From Symsagittifera roscoffensis (taxonomy: Eukaryota; Xenacoelomorpha; Acoela; Convolutidae), in NCBI RefSeq assembly GCF_963678635.1, contig NC_087069.1:17024660-17088659 (forward strand): DNA of 64,000 nt, written 5' to 3'. This document shows, one piece after another, positions 11,146 through 20,700 of the stretch. The notes beneath the pieces were generated by a model. That model did not search any database and was not told the DNA's origin. It was given only the letters and a program-made list of their open reading frames with translations. The translations under genes and the position numbers were made by a program. Position 1 is the stretch's first letter, and every line of letters begins with the position of its first letter.

Positions 11146-12939
11146 CTAGTCGTCGGGGAAAAAACCGTGGGGGAAGATGTCGTGAATTAGTTTTGAAGTT
11201 GTGAGTAGTTTAGCTAGAATGCGGATGATATTTTTAGTTTGAAGCAGTGGCCAAAGCAATTGAAGTGCCTTAATAGTGGTTAGTTCTTCAGTGCCTACTG
11301 CAAACTCATAAGGTGTGTTTTGGATTAAGTTATATAATTTGTGGTTAAATTTAGTGTTGTGGATGAATTCTAAAATTGGGATCTCTATAGGCTGTACAAA
11401 CTCGTGCGGGATAAGGAAGGGTCGGGATTCTTCGGCGTTGAAGGTCTTGGTGATGGGGCAGAAAATATACATTTGGGTTATGGGGTCATAATTACGAAGA
11501 ATACCATGGAGGTTAGTGTCTTTAATACAATATGTGAAATTTAGGAAATACGGTGAAGTGTATTTTGAATTGATGAATTGGAAACGATGGTGTGGTTGTC
11601 TAGAGGGTGTGTGGAGGTCAAAGTGATTTTGGATGAAACGATAGTAACTGTATGTATGTGTTTGTTTAGTGCGCAACATAATATCGTGTGAGCAGTGTAA
11701 ATCTCTTTCGTGTGGTGCAAGGAAATGAAAGGTTAGTGAAAAGATTTGGAAGCGTTCTTTAAAACTTTCGTATGCTTGTGTGTTTGTTAGTGCTTCTGAA
11801 ATAATGTGATCAAACTTTCGGTCGAAAATGTTTAGTGTAAATACATATGGTGTCTTGATGAAAAATTTCTCGGTGATTTGGGGATTAGCGAAGCGATCGT
11901 CGTCTAGGAATTTATCTTGGTTAGCTCTAATGATGTTGTGATCGTAGTATTCTAGTGTATATTCATTAGCTCTAGGTGCAGTGTGTATTTTTAGTGATTT
12001 TTTATATCCAACGTAAGTAAACTGTCTAGCGGTGAGTGGTGTAGTTAGTCGATATAGCATATCTTTGTTTCGGTCTGTATCGATGGAAGTGTTGGTTAAA
12101 GGTAAGCAAAGAGGGTTAGTGAAATGATAGTATGAGGTCCAAGAGAGAGTGGGCATTAAAACGTATTCGTCTACAAAGTTGCGTGTTTCGTTAGCGTCAT
12201 GAGGGGTGTTTAAGGTGTATTGTGGAAATGAGGGTAAAGTGATAGCTAAAAATTCTTTGGTGTTAGTATGCTGGGGGTGGTTGATGTATTCACGGGCTGT
12301 TCCTGGTTTTGCTGGGAAAGGATGGTTGGGGAACTTTCTTTTAAAAGTGCGGTAAGCTCTATTAGTGTTGAGTGAGGATTCAGTTGATGTGGATGATGGT
12401 GCTAATGATTCAGTATAATTTGAAGAGGGTGTAGGGGGATTGGATGAATTTGTAGTGGAGGAGATTTGGTTTATGGTCGGGGTGTTAAGGTGGTAGGGTT
12501 GTTGTTGGAGGGTAATAAAATTGTCTAGCTCTGGGGAGATTCGGGGGGTGTCTGGAGATGATTGGTCAGAATGGTATGAGGAATAGGTTGGGGTAACTTG
12601 GGAAGCATAAGAGGGTGTGGGAGTGATTGGGTCAGGGTTATTTGACAATATGGGTTGAAAAGGAGGTTGAGAAAAATGAGAAGGGTTATGAAAATTATTG
12701 GATGGAGATGGTTCTGAGTCGGCAAATTCATCGGGGGTTTCAATATTCGGATTATTTAGCTGTGAAATGGAGTATAAAACTGAAATTTGTGAGTTAGTGT
12801 CGGAATTCATGCCTGATGTTACATTGCTAGGTGGAAAATCGGGTGGCGGAAAAGCAAAAAGTGGTATTATTGGGATTGAAGAAGGAAGGTTGGTTGGATG
12901 GGAATTTGATCGATGGAGTGATCCAAGTTGGCGGCTCAT
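11146..12939 (-). CDS. 597-aa protein of unknown family, last cistron of the large element
   Basis: The start ATG lies in an ATGA overlap (12936-12939) with the stop of the envelope-like ORF, the geometry of termination-reinitiation. Residues 1 to about 195 are low-complexity and rich in Ser, Pro, Thr and Asn, probably disordered. From about 200 to 597 the composition becomes that of a folded protein, with many Phe, Tyr, His and Leu (for example FSLTFHFLAPHERDLHCSHD). No signal peptide or clear membrane segment is visible, and I recognise no known domain. It occupies the accessory-gene position after env. The intact 1.8-kb frame in a young element implies it is maintained, but its role is unknown. 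Confidence 0.85.
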   Translation of the reverse strand: MSRQLGSLHRSNSHPTNLPSSIPIIPLFAFPPPDFPPSNVTSGMNSDTNSQISVLYSISQLNNPNIETPDEFADSEPSPSNNFHNPSHFSQPPFQPILSNNPDPITPTPSYASQVTPTYSSYHSDQSSPDTPRISPELDNFITLQQQPYHLNTPTINQISSTTNSSNPPTPSSNYTESLAPSSTSTESSLNTNRAYRTFKRKFPNHPFPAKPGTAREYINHPQHTNTKEFLAITLPSFPQYTLNTPHDANETRNFVDEYVLMPTLSWTSYYHFTNPLCLPLTNTSIDTDRNKDMLYRLTTPLTARQFTYVGYKKSLKIHTAPRANEYTLEYYDHNIIRANQDKFLDDDRFANPQITEKFFIKTPYVFTLNIFDRKFDHIISEALTNTQAYESFKERFQIFSLTFHFLAPHERDLHCSHDIMLRTKQTHTYSYYRFIQNHFDLHTPSRQPHHRFQFINSKYTSPYFLNFTYCIKDTNLHGILRNYDPITQMYIFCPITKTFNAEESRPFLIPHEFVQPIEIPILEFIHNTKFNHKLYNLIQNTPYEFAVGTEELTTIKALQLLWPLLQTKNIIRILAKLLTTSKLIHDIFPHGFFPDD

Positions 12940-15554
12940 CGTGGGCTAAAAAAATTATTATTTTGAGATTGAAAAGCGGTGGTATGGGGTTGTTCAATAA
13001 TTTGTTCATAAGTATTATCATCTTGTGATTGATGTGTTATTATATGTTGGACGGGACTTTGCGATGTGGTGAGTCTAAAATTTGGATTATGTGTGATGGC
13101 TAAATTTCGAAAATTTCGTGGGACTAGGGATAGTGGATGGTTATTTGGTAGGGGTGGTAATTGTGGTGCCGTTGGCTGTGTGTCGACATTGTTATGTTCT
13201 TCGTCGTATGTATTTTGTCGTGTTGTTATTTTTGTGTTATATTCTTTTATTTGTGCGTCTAAAAGAATTTTGTTTATAGATGTCGAAAAAATTCCAAAAA
13301 ATCCTGCAAAGAGTATGCGTGCTACGCTTGCTTGTCTGTTTACTTGTGTGTGTATAGCACATGTATTGTAGATTCCTTTTAAGAGTGAGAAAAGAAATCC
13401 AATAAAGTTAAACATTGCGTATAAAATAGTCAATTTTTCTAAGATGTAGTAGGGCCATCCTAGAAAATCAAGGATTTCATTCTTGAGTGTAACAAAGCTA
13501 AAAATGTTAATTGGTGATATATCTTGGGGACGGTATTTTTCGCCGTTTAGATATATATAATCTTTAATGTCTTTAAAATATCCGCTATAGTCTTGCGTGT
13601 AGATATCGGCAAATCCTGCGGTTTCTGCAAGTTTGCGTAAATTTTGGTCTATTGATTGTCTTTGTATAGTGTCCATTTGTGTTAATAATTCTTGGAATTG
13701 TTGTGTTCTAATGTGATGTTGAATATCTGATTTTGAATAGATTCCTATTGATTGTAAGTCTATATTTGGGTTTCGAGCAATAGCGCGAATGCTTTCTGGT
13801 GAAAATTTTTTGAGTGATTGCATTAATGTGGGATATGGAGTGAGAAGATAAAATTTATTTTCATCAGGGTTTAGTTGTACTACATTGTGGCTGTTTTCTG
13901 ATCCACATGGGACTGCGGTATCCCAGAAATAGGTTCTTCGTGAAAGTGTATCCACGAAATGTACTTTATTCTTATAAAAGATAGGGATTCTTTTATAACA
14001 TCGTTTATCTTCAAAAACGTATAGTGGTGATACTTTTTTAGTACAAGTATAAAACCATAAGATGTTTCCTTCGTAGTCTAAAAAATTTGATCTATTTCCA
14101 GATAATAAGTATCCTGCGTAGGGTATTTTTAATACTGCTAGTGCAAGTGATTGTAATATTTGTGTTCGTTCTAATTCGCATAGTTGGTGTAGTGTTTCTA
14201 ATTCGGAGAGTGACATTTCTTGAAAAATGCGGCTAATTGTATAGTCTAGTTTCATATCCAAATGAATATCATAGTGGATATTACCGAAATATGTAGTATT
14301 CATTAGTGATAATTCTTGTAAGCGTGTGCTTCTGGTGTCATAAGGTTTTAGATGTCCACCAGGTTGTCCGTTGCTTTTTTCAAAATTAACTGGTATATAG
14401 GATGTTCCTTCGTTTAGAGGATGACCTGTGGCATATGGGTCGATTTTCACTTTTCCAGTGGTCATGTCGAATCCTTTTTCGTATTCAACTAATATTTCAG
14501 AGTATTGTGTTCTGTGAAGTGGATTCCTGTATTTACATGCAAGTTCTGTTTCTTGATATATTTGAAAACGTGTCAATTTATTTTCTATATTATCTATGTT
14601 TCTAAAATCGGAACTTAGTTTGCGTGATGGATGGACTTGTTCATATGGAATTGATTGTATAAAATATTTTTCGTGAAATTTTATCATACGAGCGTGTATT
14701 TTTGCTACTTGAAATGTTGTACATGTATCTTCGGGGAACCAAACAATTGTTGCTTGTGTTCTCGTTGTAGGGTCGCAATATCCTTGATCATTTTTACAAG
14801 GTAGTCGGATTCCTTGATAGATCATTGTATTATCAGATAAATCTCGTGTGAGTTGTATTTTTTCGAGTTGTATTTTCCAATCGAAAAACATTATTTCTTG
14901 GTATCCTTTATTTTTCGTGTCTGCTTTGCAGTTTGATGGGTTATTTATACCAATGTGTGGTATCCAATGTTTATCATGTAGGTCATAGGTTAATCGTCCG
15001 TGTGCGCCGTTATACGGGTATTTTTCGTCTAGTTTTATATGTCCTTGGTGTCTTTCAAGTTGTGATTGATGTACAGAGTCTGAAAAAACTTGAAAATTTA
15101 CTAACTTTCTTTGGGAGTTTTTATTTCGTGTGATGTTTAGTCTAAGTAATTCATTTTTACAATCGTCGGGATTGAGATGTAAAAGACGTTCTATATTACT
15201 TTGATAGAATGATTCATGGTCAAGTCGGTTTTTGTTTCCGTTCGAGACTTGTGAACAATGTACTTTCTTTTCGGAAAATGTTGCTGTGAATTTATAACCT
15301 GTAACTGTTGTTGCTCGGGCTTTTGAATAGAGTGTTGCTATTATATCTGTGGTTTCTATAGCTTGTGGTTCTGTTTCACATTGTGATACTTGATTTATTG
15401 CATATTTGTGTAGTGTTTTTTGTTCATTTTCTTCGCAATCGTAATGTGTTACTAATAAATCTTGTGGTCCTGTACGAGGGGAAGGGTTTATGTTTTGATT
15501 TGAGGTTACTAGAAAAAGGAGTTGGAGAAAAATTAATAATTTTAGAATATACAT
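12936..15554 (-). CDS. env: Envelope-like membrane glycoprotein (872 aa)
   Basis: Residues 1-18 (MYILKLLIFLQLLFLVTS) form a clean signal peptide. A Cys-containing ectodomain with several N-glycosylation sequons follows. A hydrophobic region at about 695-725 contains ILYAMFNFIGFLFSLL, and a second hydrophobic stretch lies at about 745-765 (ILFAGFFGIFSTS). A polar tail of about 105 residues ends the protein. Size, topology and position after pol fit an envelope glycoprotein that would let the element leave the cell. The Cys pattern near the N-terminus loosely recalls glycoproteins of arthropod-type negative-strand RNA viruses (chuvirus-like), but that is only an impression. The first 13 nt overlap the end of the methionine-free ORF and the stop overlaps the next start (ATGA). 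Confidence 0.75.
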   Translation of the reverse strand: MYILKLLIFLQLLFLVTSNQNINPSPRTGPQDLLVTHYDCEENEQKTLHKYAINQVSQCETEPQAIETTDIIATLYSKARATTVTGYKFTATFSEKKVHCSQVSNGNKNRLDHESFYQSNIERLLHLNPDDCKNELLRLNITRNKNSQRKLVNFQVFSDSVHQSQLERHQGHIKLDEKYPYNGAHGRLTYDLHDKHWIPHIGINNPSNCKADTKNKGYQEIMFFDWKIQLEKIQLTRDLSDNTMIYQGIRLPCKNDQGYCDPTTRTQATIVWFPEDTCTTFQVAKIHARMIKFHEKYFIQSIPYEQVHPSRKLSSDFRNIDNIENKLTRFQIYQETELACKYRNPLHRTQYSEILVEYEKGFDMTTGKVKIDPYATGHPLNEGTSYIPVNFEKSNGQPGGHLKPYDTRSTRLQELSLMNTTYFGNIHYDIHLDMKLDYTISRIFQEMSLSELETLHQLCELERTQILQSLALAVLKIPYAGYLLSGNRSNFLDYEGNILWFYTCTKKVSPLYVFEDKRCYKRIPIFYKNKVHFVDTLSRRTYFWDTAVPCGSENSHNVVQLNPDENKFYLLTPYPTLMQSLKKFSPESIRAIARNPNIDLQSIGIYSKSDIQHHIRTQQFQELLTQMDTIQRQSIDQNLRKLAETAGFADIYTQDYSGYFKDIKDYIYLNGEKYRPQDISPINIFSFVTLKNEILDFLGWPYYILEKLTILYAMFNFIGFLFSLLKGIYNTCAIHTQVNRQASVARILFAGFFGIFSTSINKILLDAQIKEYNTKITTRQNTYDEEHNNVDTQPTAPQLPPLPNNHPLSLVPRNFRNLAITHNPNFRLTTSQSPVQHIITHQSQDDNTYEQIIEQPHTTAFQSQNNNFFSPR

Positions 15555-16678
15555 GTGTATGATAATCCTGAGTATGGGTTATAAAATGTAATGTAACCAA
15601 TTGTGTTTTTGGTGTATCTGTCGTATTTATATATTACTTCAGTAGTTATAAACGGTGGTGGTAGTGATTGAGCTGTTATGTTAGGTGGATTTAATGGGTA
15701 GGGATGTTGGGTAATGTTATTTAACTTAACTGTGATTTCAAATTTTAATTGTAAACTGTTTTGTTGGAGTATTTGAATATTGTGATCACGGATATCGTTG
15801 TGAATATCTTGGCGATATTGTAATCTATTAAGTGCCCAGTTATGAAGGCGGTTACTTTCTTGATGTTGTCCAAATAATGGTGGAGGTGCTGTGAATGTAT
15901 TCCAATCTAATCTTAAAGGAATTTTTATTGATGATTGTTCTCGATATCTGGCGTCGAGATTATTTGGAAAATTTAAGTTAAAGGGTAGTGGTGAAAATTG
16001 GCTTATTGATGGTGTTGATGGTAGTGATAATGTTTCTGGTAGTGATGAGGATGTTGTTGTATCCGTAGAAATATCTATGGGGTCATTGACTAAATTTGGT
16101 TCACCTTGTGTAAATGAATGTGTAGTCCAATATGGAAGTCGTGATGTTAGGTTTGGGGGGTTAAAAGGATTTTCTCGTGCTTGTTCAGATGTTGGTGTTG
16201 AACCTAAGTAGTCTGAGGGGAGACTTGAAGTGCTTCGTTGTGAAAAAAGTGTAGGAGTTTCTGGTGTGATACCAGTGGTGTTTTCTGGAGTGGTTTGTGA
16301 TGGGGATTGAGGTATATCAAAATGAACTCGGGGAGTTTGAAAATTTCTGTTTCGTCGAGGATGTATAATTTGTCTATCTATTTCTGTTGTGTTTTGGTTT
16401 TGACTAAGGTTTCGTATTCTACTTAGTTCTTGTGGTAGTGTTGGGTAAAGATTATATGTTGGTTCACTTAGGGATGCTTGTCGTTGAACTGGTTCTAGTG
16501 GTTCAGATAAACGAGCGTGCCGTTCTTCAAAAGTGTATGGATTGTCTTGAAAAGAAATTCGTGTAGATGTTGGAGGATTTTGAGTAGTTGAAGGTGGTGT
16601 TTGGTTATCTTGGGATGATGTCGGTGAAGACTGATTCTGTGACTGTTGGGTAGCAATTTTTGATGGATTTTTGAATTG
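15542..16678 (-). CDS. 378-codon open frame with no methionine codon
   Basis: The frame is open from just after a TAA (16679-16681) to a TAA at 15542-15544 and contains no ATG, so ATG-based gene callers miss it. Its translation looks like a real protein: a Ser/Pro/Thr/Gln-rich N-terminal two-thirds (such as HPRRNRNFQTPRVHFDIPQS) and a more ordered C-terminal third (RLDWNTFTAPPPLFGQ; FEITVKLNN). Layout, low-complexity then ordered, resembles the 597-aa protein. Only one ATG, out of frame at 16084-16086, occurs in any - strand frame before the env start. Translation could begin at a near-cognate codon; an ATT at the eighth codon has A at -3 and G at +4. Alternatively the frame is joined by splicing. 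Function unknown. Confidence 0.65.
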   Translation of the reverse strand, partial: QFKNPSKIATQQSQNQSSPTSSQDNQTPPSTTQNPPTSTRISFQDNPYTFEERHARLSEPLEPVQRQASLSEPTYNLYPTLPQELSRIRNLSQNQNTTEIDRQIIHPRRNRNFQTPRVHFDIPQSPSQTTPENTTGITPETPTLFSQRSTSSLPSDYLGSTPTSEQARENPFNPPNLTSRLPYWTTHSFTQGEPNLVNDPIDISTDTTTSSSLPETLSLPSTPSISQFSPLPFNLNFPNNLDARYREQSSIKIPLRLDWNTFTAPPPLFGQHQESNRLHNWALNRLQYRQDIHNDIRDHNIQILQQNSLQLKFEITVKLNNITQHPYPLNPPNITAQSLPPPFITTEVIYKYDRYTKNTIGYITFYNPYSGLSYTCIF

Positions 16679-16683
16679 TTACT

Positions 16684-16872
16684 TTAGTGGGAAGGTTTAT
16701 GTTTTTTATAATATTCTTCCAAAAAAATAATTAAAAAAATTGTTGCTAGGGCAAATGTGATGATTGCTTTCTTTATACATTTACATATGGTCAAAATGAG
16801 GGATGATAGAAATGTTATGAAAATTACAAACAATAAAAAAATATCAGTTCTACTGAAAATTGTTCGTATCAT
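16684..16872 (-). CDS. Small hydrophobic protein, 62 aa, two membrane segments
   Basis: The start overlaps the preceding stop as ATGA (16869-16872). Two hydrophobic segments are visible, IFLLFVIFITFLSSLILTI and, after a short KCIKK loop, ITFALATIFLIIFL, followed by a basic/polar tail. The organisation resembles small hydrophobic or viroporin-like accessory proteins of viruses, though no family is recognised. It ends six bases before the methionine-free frame opens. No internal Met. Confidence 0.6.
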   Translation of the reverse strand: MIRTIFSRTDIFLLFVIFITFLSSLILTICKCIKKAIITFALATIFLIIFLEEYYKKHKPSH

Positions 16873-17099
16873 TTAGACAAGTTGTTAAAATCGTACCTGT
16901 GGATATATTCAAGGGTTTTGGAAAGTTGGAGGAATAGTTCGAGTATTGTGTAGAAAATTAAAAAAATGTTACAAAAAATGATTAAGATTATTAGAAAAGA
17001 TTCAAGTAGATCAAAAAGAAATATTATAAAAGCTTCAAGTATTGAAAAAAAATGTTTAAAATTTATAAGTATTTGAGCGACTGTTTGAGAGAAAAGCAT
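16869..17099 (-). CDS. Small hydrophobic protein, 76 aa
   Basis: The ATG directly abuts the stop of the 42-aa ORF (TAAATG at 17097-17102) and the stop overlaps the next start (ATGA). About residues 10-60 are almost continuously hydrophobic with many Phe, Ile and Leu (LLESFLIILIIFCNIFLIF), enough for one or two membrane segments, and the C-terminus is polar. It has no internal Met. Position and chain geometry argue that it is a translated cistron rather than chance, but composition alone would not prove it. Function unknown. Confidence 0.55.
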   Translation of the reverse strand: MLFSQTVAQILINFKHFFSILEAFIIFLFDLLESFLIILIIFCNIFLIFYTILELFLQLSKTLEYIHRYDFNNLSK

Positions 17100-17228
17100 T
17101 TAAGAAATGATCTCTTGGTCGAATATTTTTTGCTGTTTGAGGCGATTTTCTAGTGTGGTCGAATTATTTATTAGTTTTTTTGACAAGTGGGTTGAGTTTC
17201 GTAAAAAACTGTTGGGGGCAATTTTCAT
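17100..17228 (-). CDS. 42-aa ORF opening the 3' cistron chain
   Basis: The ATG has a strong initiation context on the - strand (GTCACCATGA). The 42-residue product is polar with several Asn-Ser/Thr sites (MKIAPNSFLRNSTHLSKKL at the start). Its TAA abuts the ATG of the 76-aa ORF with no spacer. It is the first good-context ATG after the gag-pol stop, so it may be the 5' cistron of a subgenomic mRNA, or a short regulatory uORF. The frame is short, so coding status is not certain. Confidence 0.45.
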   Translation of the reverse strand: MKIAPNSFLRNSTHLSKKLINNSTTLENRLKQQKIFDQEIIS

Positions 17229-17700
17229 GGTGACTGGGAGGTCGTCTTTTTCTTTATTTTTGTTTGTCAAATGATCCGGGGTATGGTGAGATTTTTATAC
17301 TTTAGGCTAATTAAAATCTTCATTTTGTTACTTTAGGCTAAGTTATCAAATTTGTTTTGGGGGTATTCGTGGTCTGAGTTGGGGAAATATTGTTGATCTT
17401 TGGGTTATTAGATAAGGGAGGGGTACGGTATTATGGTGATATTTATTTTAGCTGTCAAGTTGGAGTGGTTTGCTTATTTTTGACCTGGAGGTTGTAAAGT
17501 TATAGTTAGAGATGTGCCTGGAGTTCTAGATTATTCGTCTAATTGATCTTAGTTTGAGTTAGAGAAAGTGGCGGATTGGATGAATCCTATTGGTCTATTT
17601 TGAACTAGAATTATTGCGTACTTGTGAGCATGTTATTTTGAAAAAATGAAATGAAAACTGTTACGGAGGTTTCAAGATTGTGAAGTATAAAATCTTAAAA
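17229..17700 (-). promoter_or_regulatory. Region between gag-pol and the 3' cistrons, candidate splice/subgenomic leader
   Basis: 472 bp without a sizeable ORF on the element strand. A direct repeat TTACTTTAGGCTAA (+ strand, near 17297 and 17329, 34 bp apart) lies just upstream of the 42-aa ORF. Very few ATGs are present. This is where an acceptor or internal promoter for the env-class RNA would be expected, but I cannot pick one with confidence. Confidence 0.35.
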
Positions 17701-20700
17701 TTACTTTTTAAATTCTACTTTCTTTAATATTTTAGATTGAGGGATGAACATTTTGTAGTTTTTACGTGGTTGATTTCGGAGTCTTGTTGTTTTTCTATGT
17801 TCTGATTTGTCTATTTCTTCTTGGGGTATTATTTGTTCGGTCATTTTTCTATTTTTTCTTTGTTTTGGAGATTCTTTATGGTTTTGTGTATTGATTTTGG
17901 TTGCGGTTGGTTTTGTGTTTTGATTTTCGGTGGGGTTATCATTTTGTTCTGTGTTTTTCAGATGTGGTTCATTTTGAATGATTTTTAATCCTGTGAAAGA
18001 ATATAATTGGGTTAATTCGCGGAGTGCGTATTCTTTTGGGTAATAAGGTAATAGGTTGTTTCGATGTTGAACGATTTCTTTTTTGTTTGAGTCGGTAATT
18101 TTATATGTGACATCAGTGGGTTTTGCAATTATTTGGTATGGTCCTTTTCGAAGGGGTTGTAATTTTTTAGAAATTCCTTTTTGAGTATTAAAATTAGGTA
18201 TTAAAACAAATGTTCCAATTTTTAAATCGGAAGCTGGTGTAAAACGTGAATTGATTTGTTCATTTATGTTTTGTCTTTGTAATAACTTTTTCGTTATTTT
18301 TTGGTAAATTTCATTGTGTTTCTTATCTCTATTTAAAATCCATTCGGTGTGTGTACCGGAGGCTAATTTAAGAATTTGTGGGTGATGAAAATGATCTTCA
18401 TCGTGTGTATGTAAAGGTAGGTTATAACAAATTGAGTCTTTAGTTGGTTGACAATAACCTTGTGCGTTTTTATGGGAATTTGCTGTAAACATTATTGGTT
18501 TGCGTGGCTTTTGGTTGAAAACCATTTCATATGGTGACATTCCTAAAGTTGTCGTGATTTGTGAATTATATGCTAAGGGAAATAATTTTACATCTGCTGA
18601 CCATTCGGTATATTTTGTATCATTTCCGTTGATGATACATCTAAGATATTCTTGCAGTGAGCGGTTCATACCTTCGACTAAACCGTTTGTCCAAGGTGCA
18701 TGAGATGTACGTGGTTTGTGTTTAATGTTATATAAATGACATAGTGTGATAATTTCATTATTTATGAATTCTGTACCGTTGTCTGTAACTAAAATTTCTG
18801 GTAGTCCGAATTTTGCTATCCAGTGTTCATAGAGTGTTGTGTAAGCGTAATAAGCGTTACAATGTGGTACTGGGTTAAGTGCTACATAATGTGTAAATGC
18901 GTCAACAATTACCATAATGTAGGAGTTTCCTTCTGATGAGGGTGAAATTGGGCCTTTAGTATCAAATGAGATACGGTGATTAAAGTACAAACCTTGTCCT
19001 TTAAAATCTTGTTTTTGTGCTATTTGTTTTTGATTTGGGTAAGGTTTATTCAGTTGACATACTATACAATCATTGCATAGTACTTTTATCCAAATCGGTG
19101 CATTTGGGAAGTAAAAATTTTGTATAAAATTTGAATATGTTTTTTCTGATCCAGAGTGTCCTTTAATATTTTGTGTATGTGAAATATTAAAAGCTATAAG
19201 AATCATACTTATAGGGAGACAGGGAACTGTAGATTCATTTAGGTTATACTCTAAAAGGTCTGTTTTTTCGTTAATTGTTGTGTTGTTAAATTTGCGAAAG
19301 TATCGGAGGAGTGTTTTGTTTCCTAGAATGGTTGAATCTGCTTTGATAGGTTTAGTTTTATATTTGTGCCATGATTTCAGTTGTCGAATTACTGGGTCAA
19401 GGTTTTGATATTGTTTCAGTGTTGGAATTGTAATTGTTTCTGTTGGAGGGAGAAAAATGTTTTCAATTTCGAATTTAGATAAGGGTATTGTATCTAATGG
19501 GTCATGAAGATCAAAAACTTGATTTATTGTGTATTTTGAATCATTTGTTTGTGGTCCTGATAAATTTATTTTATCAGTTAAATCTTCTTTTTCAATTAGT
19601 GGAAAATGGTCTTTTTTAGGCGGGTGTTGTTTTGTTCGTTTTTGTTGGGTGTTACTTTTTATCCATTGAGAATATGGGATTGGTTTGAAGGTTGATGTTC
19701 CAAGTAAATCAACTTCATAATGATTATTTTGACAATCTAAATAAAGTGGGAAATGTTGTAAATTATTTATTTGTGATTGTTCAATATCAGTTTTAACTGC
19801 ATATTTGCATTCTAATCGAGGTGATGTTTCGTTTTCTGCAAGGTAGAATTTTATATTTTTGGGTATTTCAACTGTTGTTTTTCGTGTAAGTAATTCAGGT
19901 GGTGTATTTCGACTTAAGGTGTCTGGTAATGCAAGATTTTTTCCTGCAGTCCAAACTATATGTAAGTTTGGAAACTTCATTAGAATTAATTGAAATCTGT
20001 AAACTCGGTGGTTTGGGTTAGATTTTTGTGTGAAAAGAAAAATGATTGGTTTGTGGTCTGTGAATAAAACTGTGGGATGTTTTGATCCAAGTATCAGAAA
20101 TTCATATTCTGTAAGTGTATAGATTATGGCTGTACATTCTCTCATTAGGGTTGAGAGTCGTAGCTCTGCTTGAGTGAATAATCGGGAGTTTGCTGATATA
20201 AGGTTCATTTTGTTTGTACCATTATGTGATTGTAATAATGCTGCGCCGATGCCAAAGTTCGAAGCATCGCACATTGCATAAAATGGTTGATCAGGGTCTG
20301 GAATTGTATTTGAAATTTGTTCAGTTAAAAGTTTCTTTATTTCTTCGAATCGTGCTTGATGTTCTGTATTCCATTCAAAGTTATTTTGTTGTCTAAGGAT
20401 GTTATAAAATGGTCGTAGATATAATTGCATTTTATAAACATATTTACTTAAAAAGTTTAACATTCCAAGGAATTCTTGGATTTTCTTTTTATTTGTTGGT
20501 GGTTGAAGTTTTTGAATAGCGTCAATGCGTGATTTCAGTGGAGTGATTGTTTTTCTTTCTATGTTATGTCCTAAGAATTTAACTCTTGTCAAAAAGAAGT
20601 GTGATTTATCGGGGGCGGCCTTCAGATTTTCGTTCTGAAGTATTTGGTGATATTTTTCTAAAACACTGAACATTTCGTCTTTTGTTTGTGATTGCATAAA

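Noticed and set aside
11146-17228. Bacterial operon as explanation for the ATGA overlaps
   Set aside because: The genes lie inside LTRs with a target duplication and between spliced animal exons; no ribosome-binding sites upstream of the starts.
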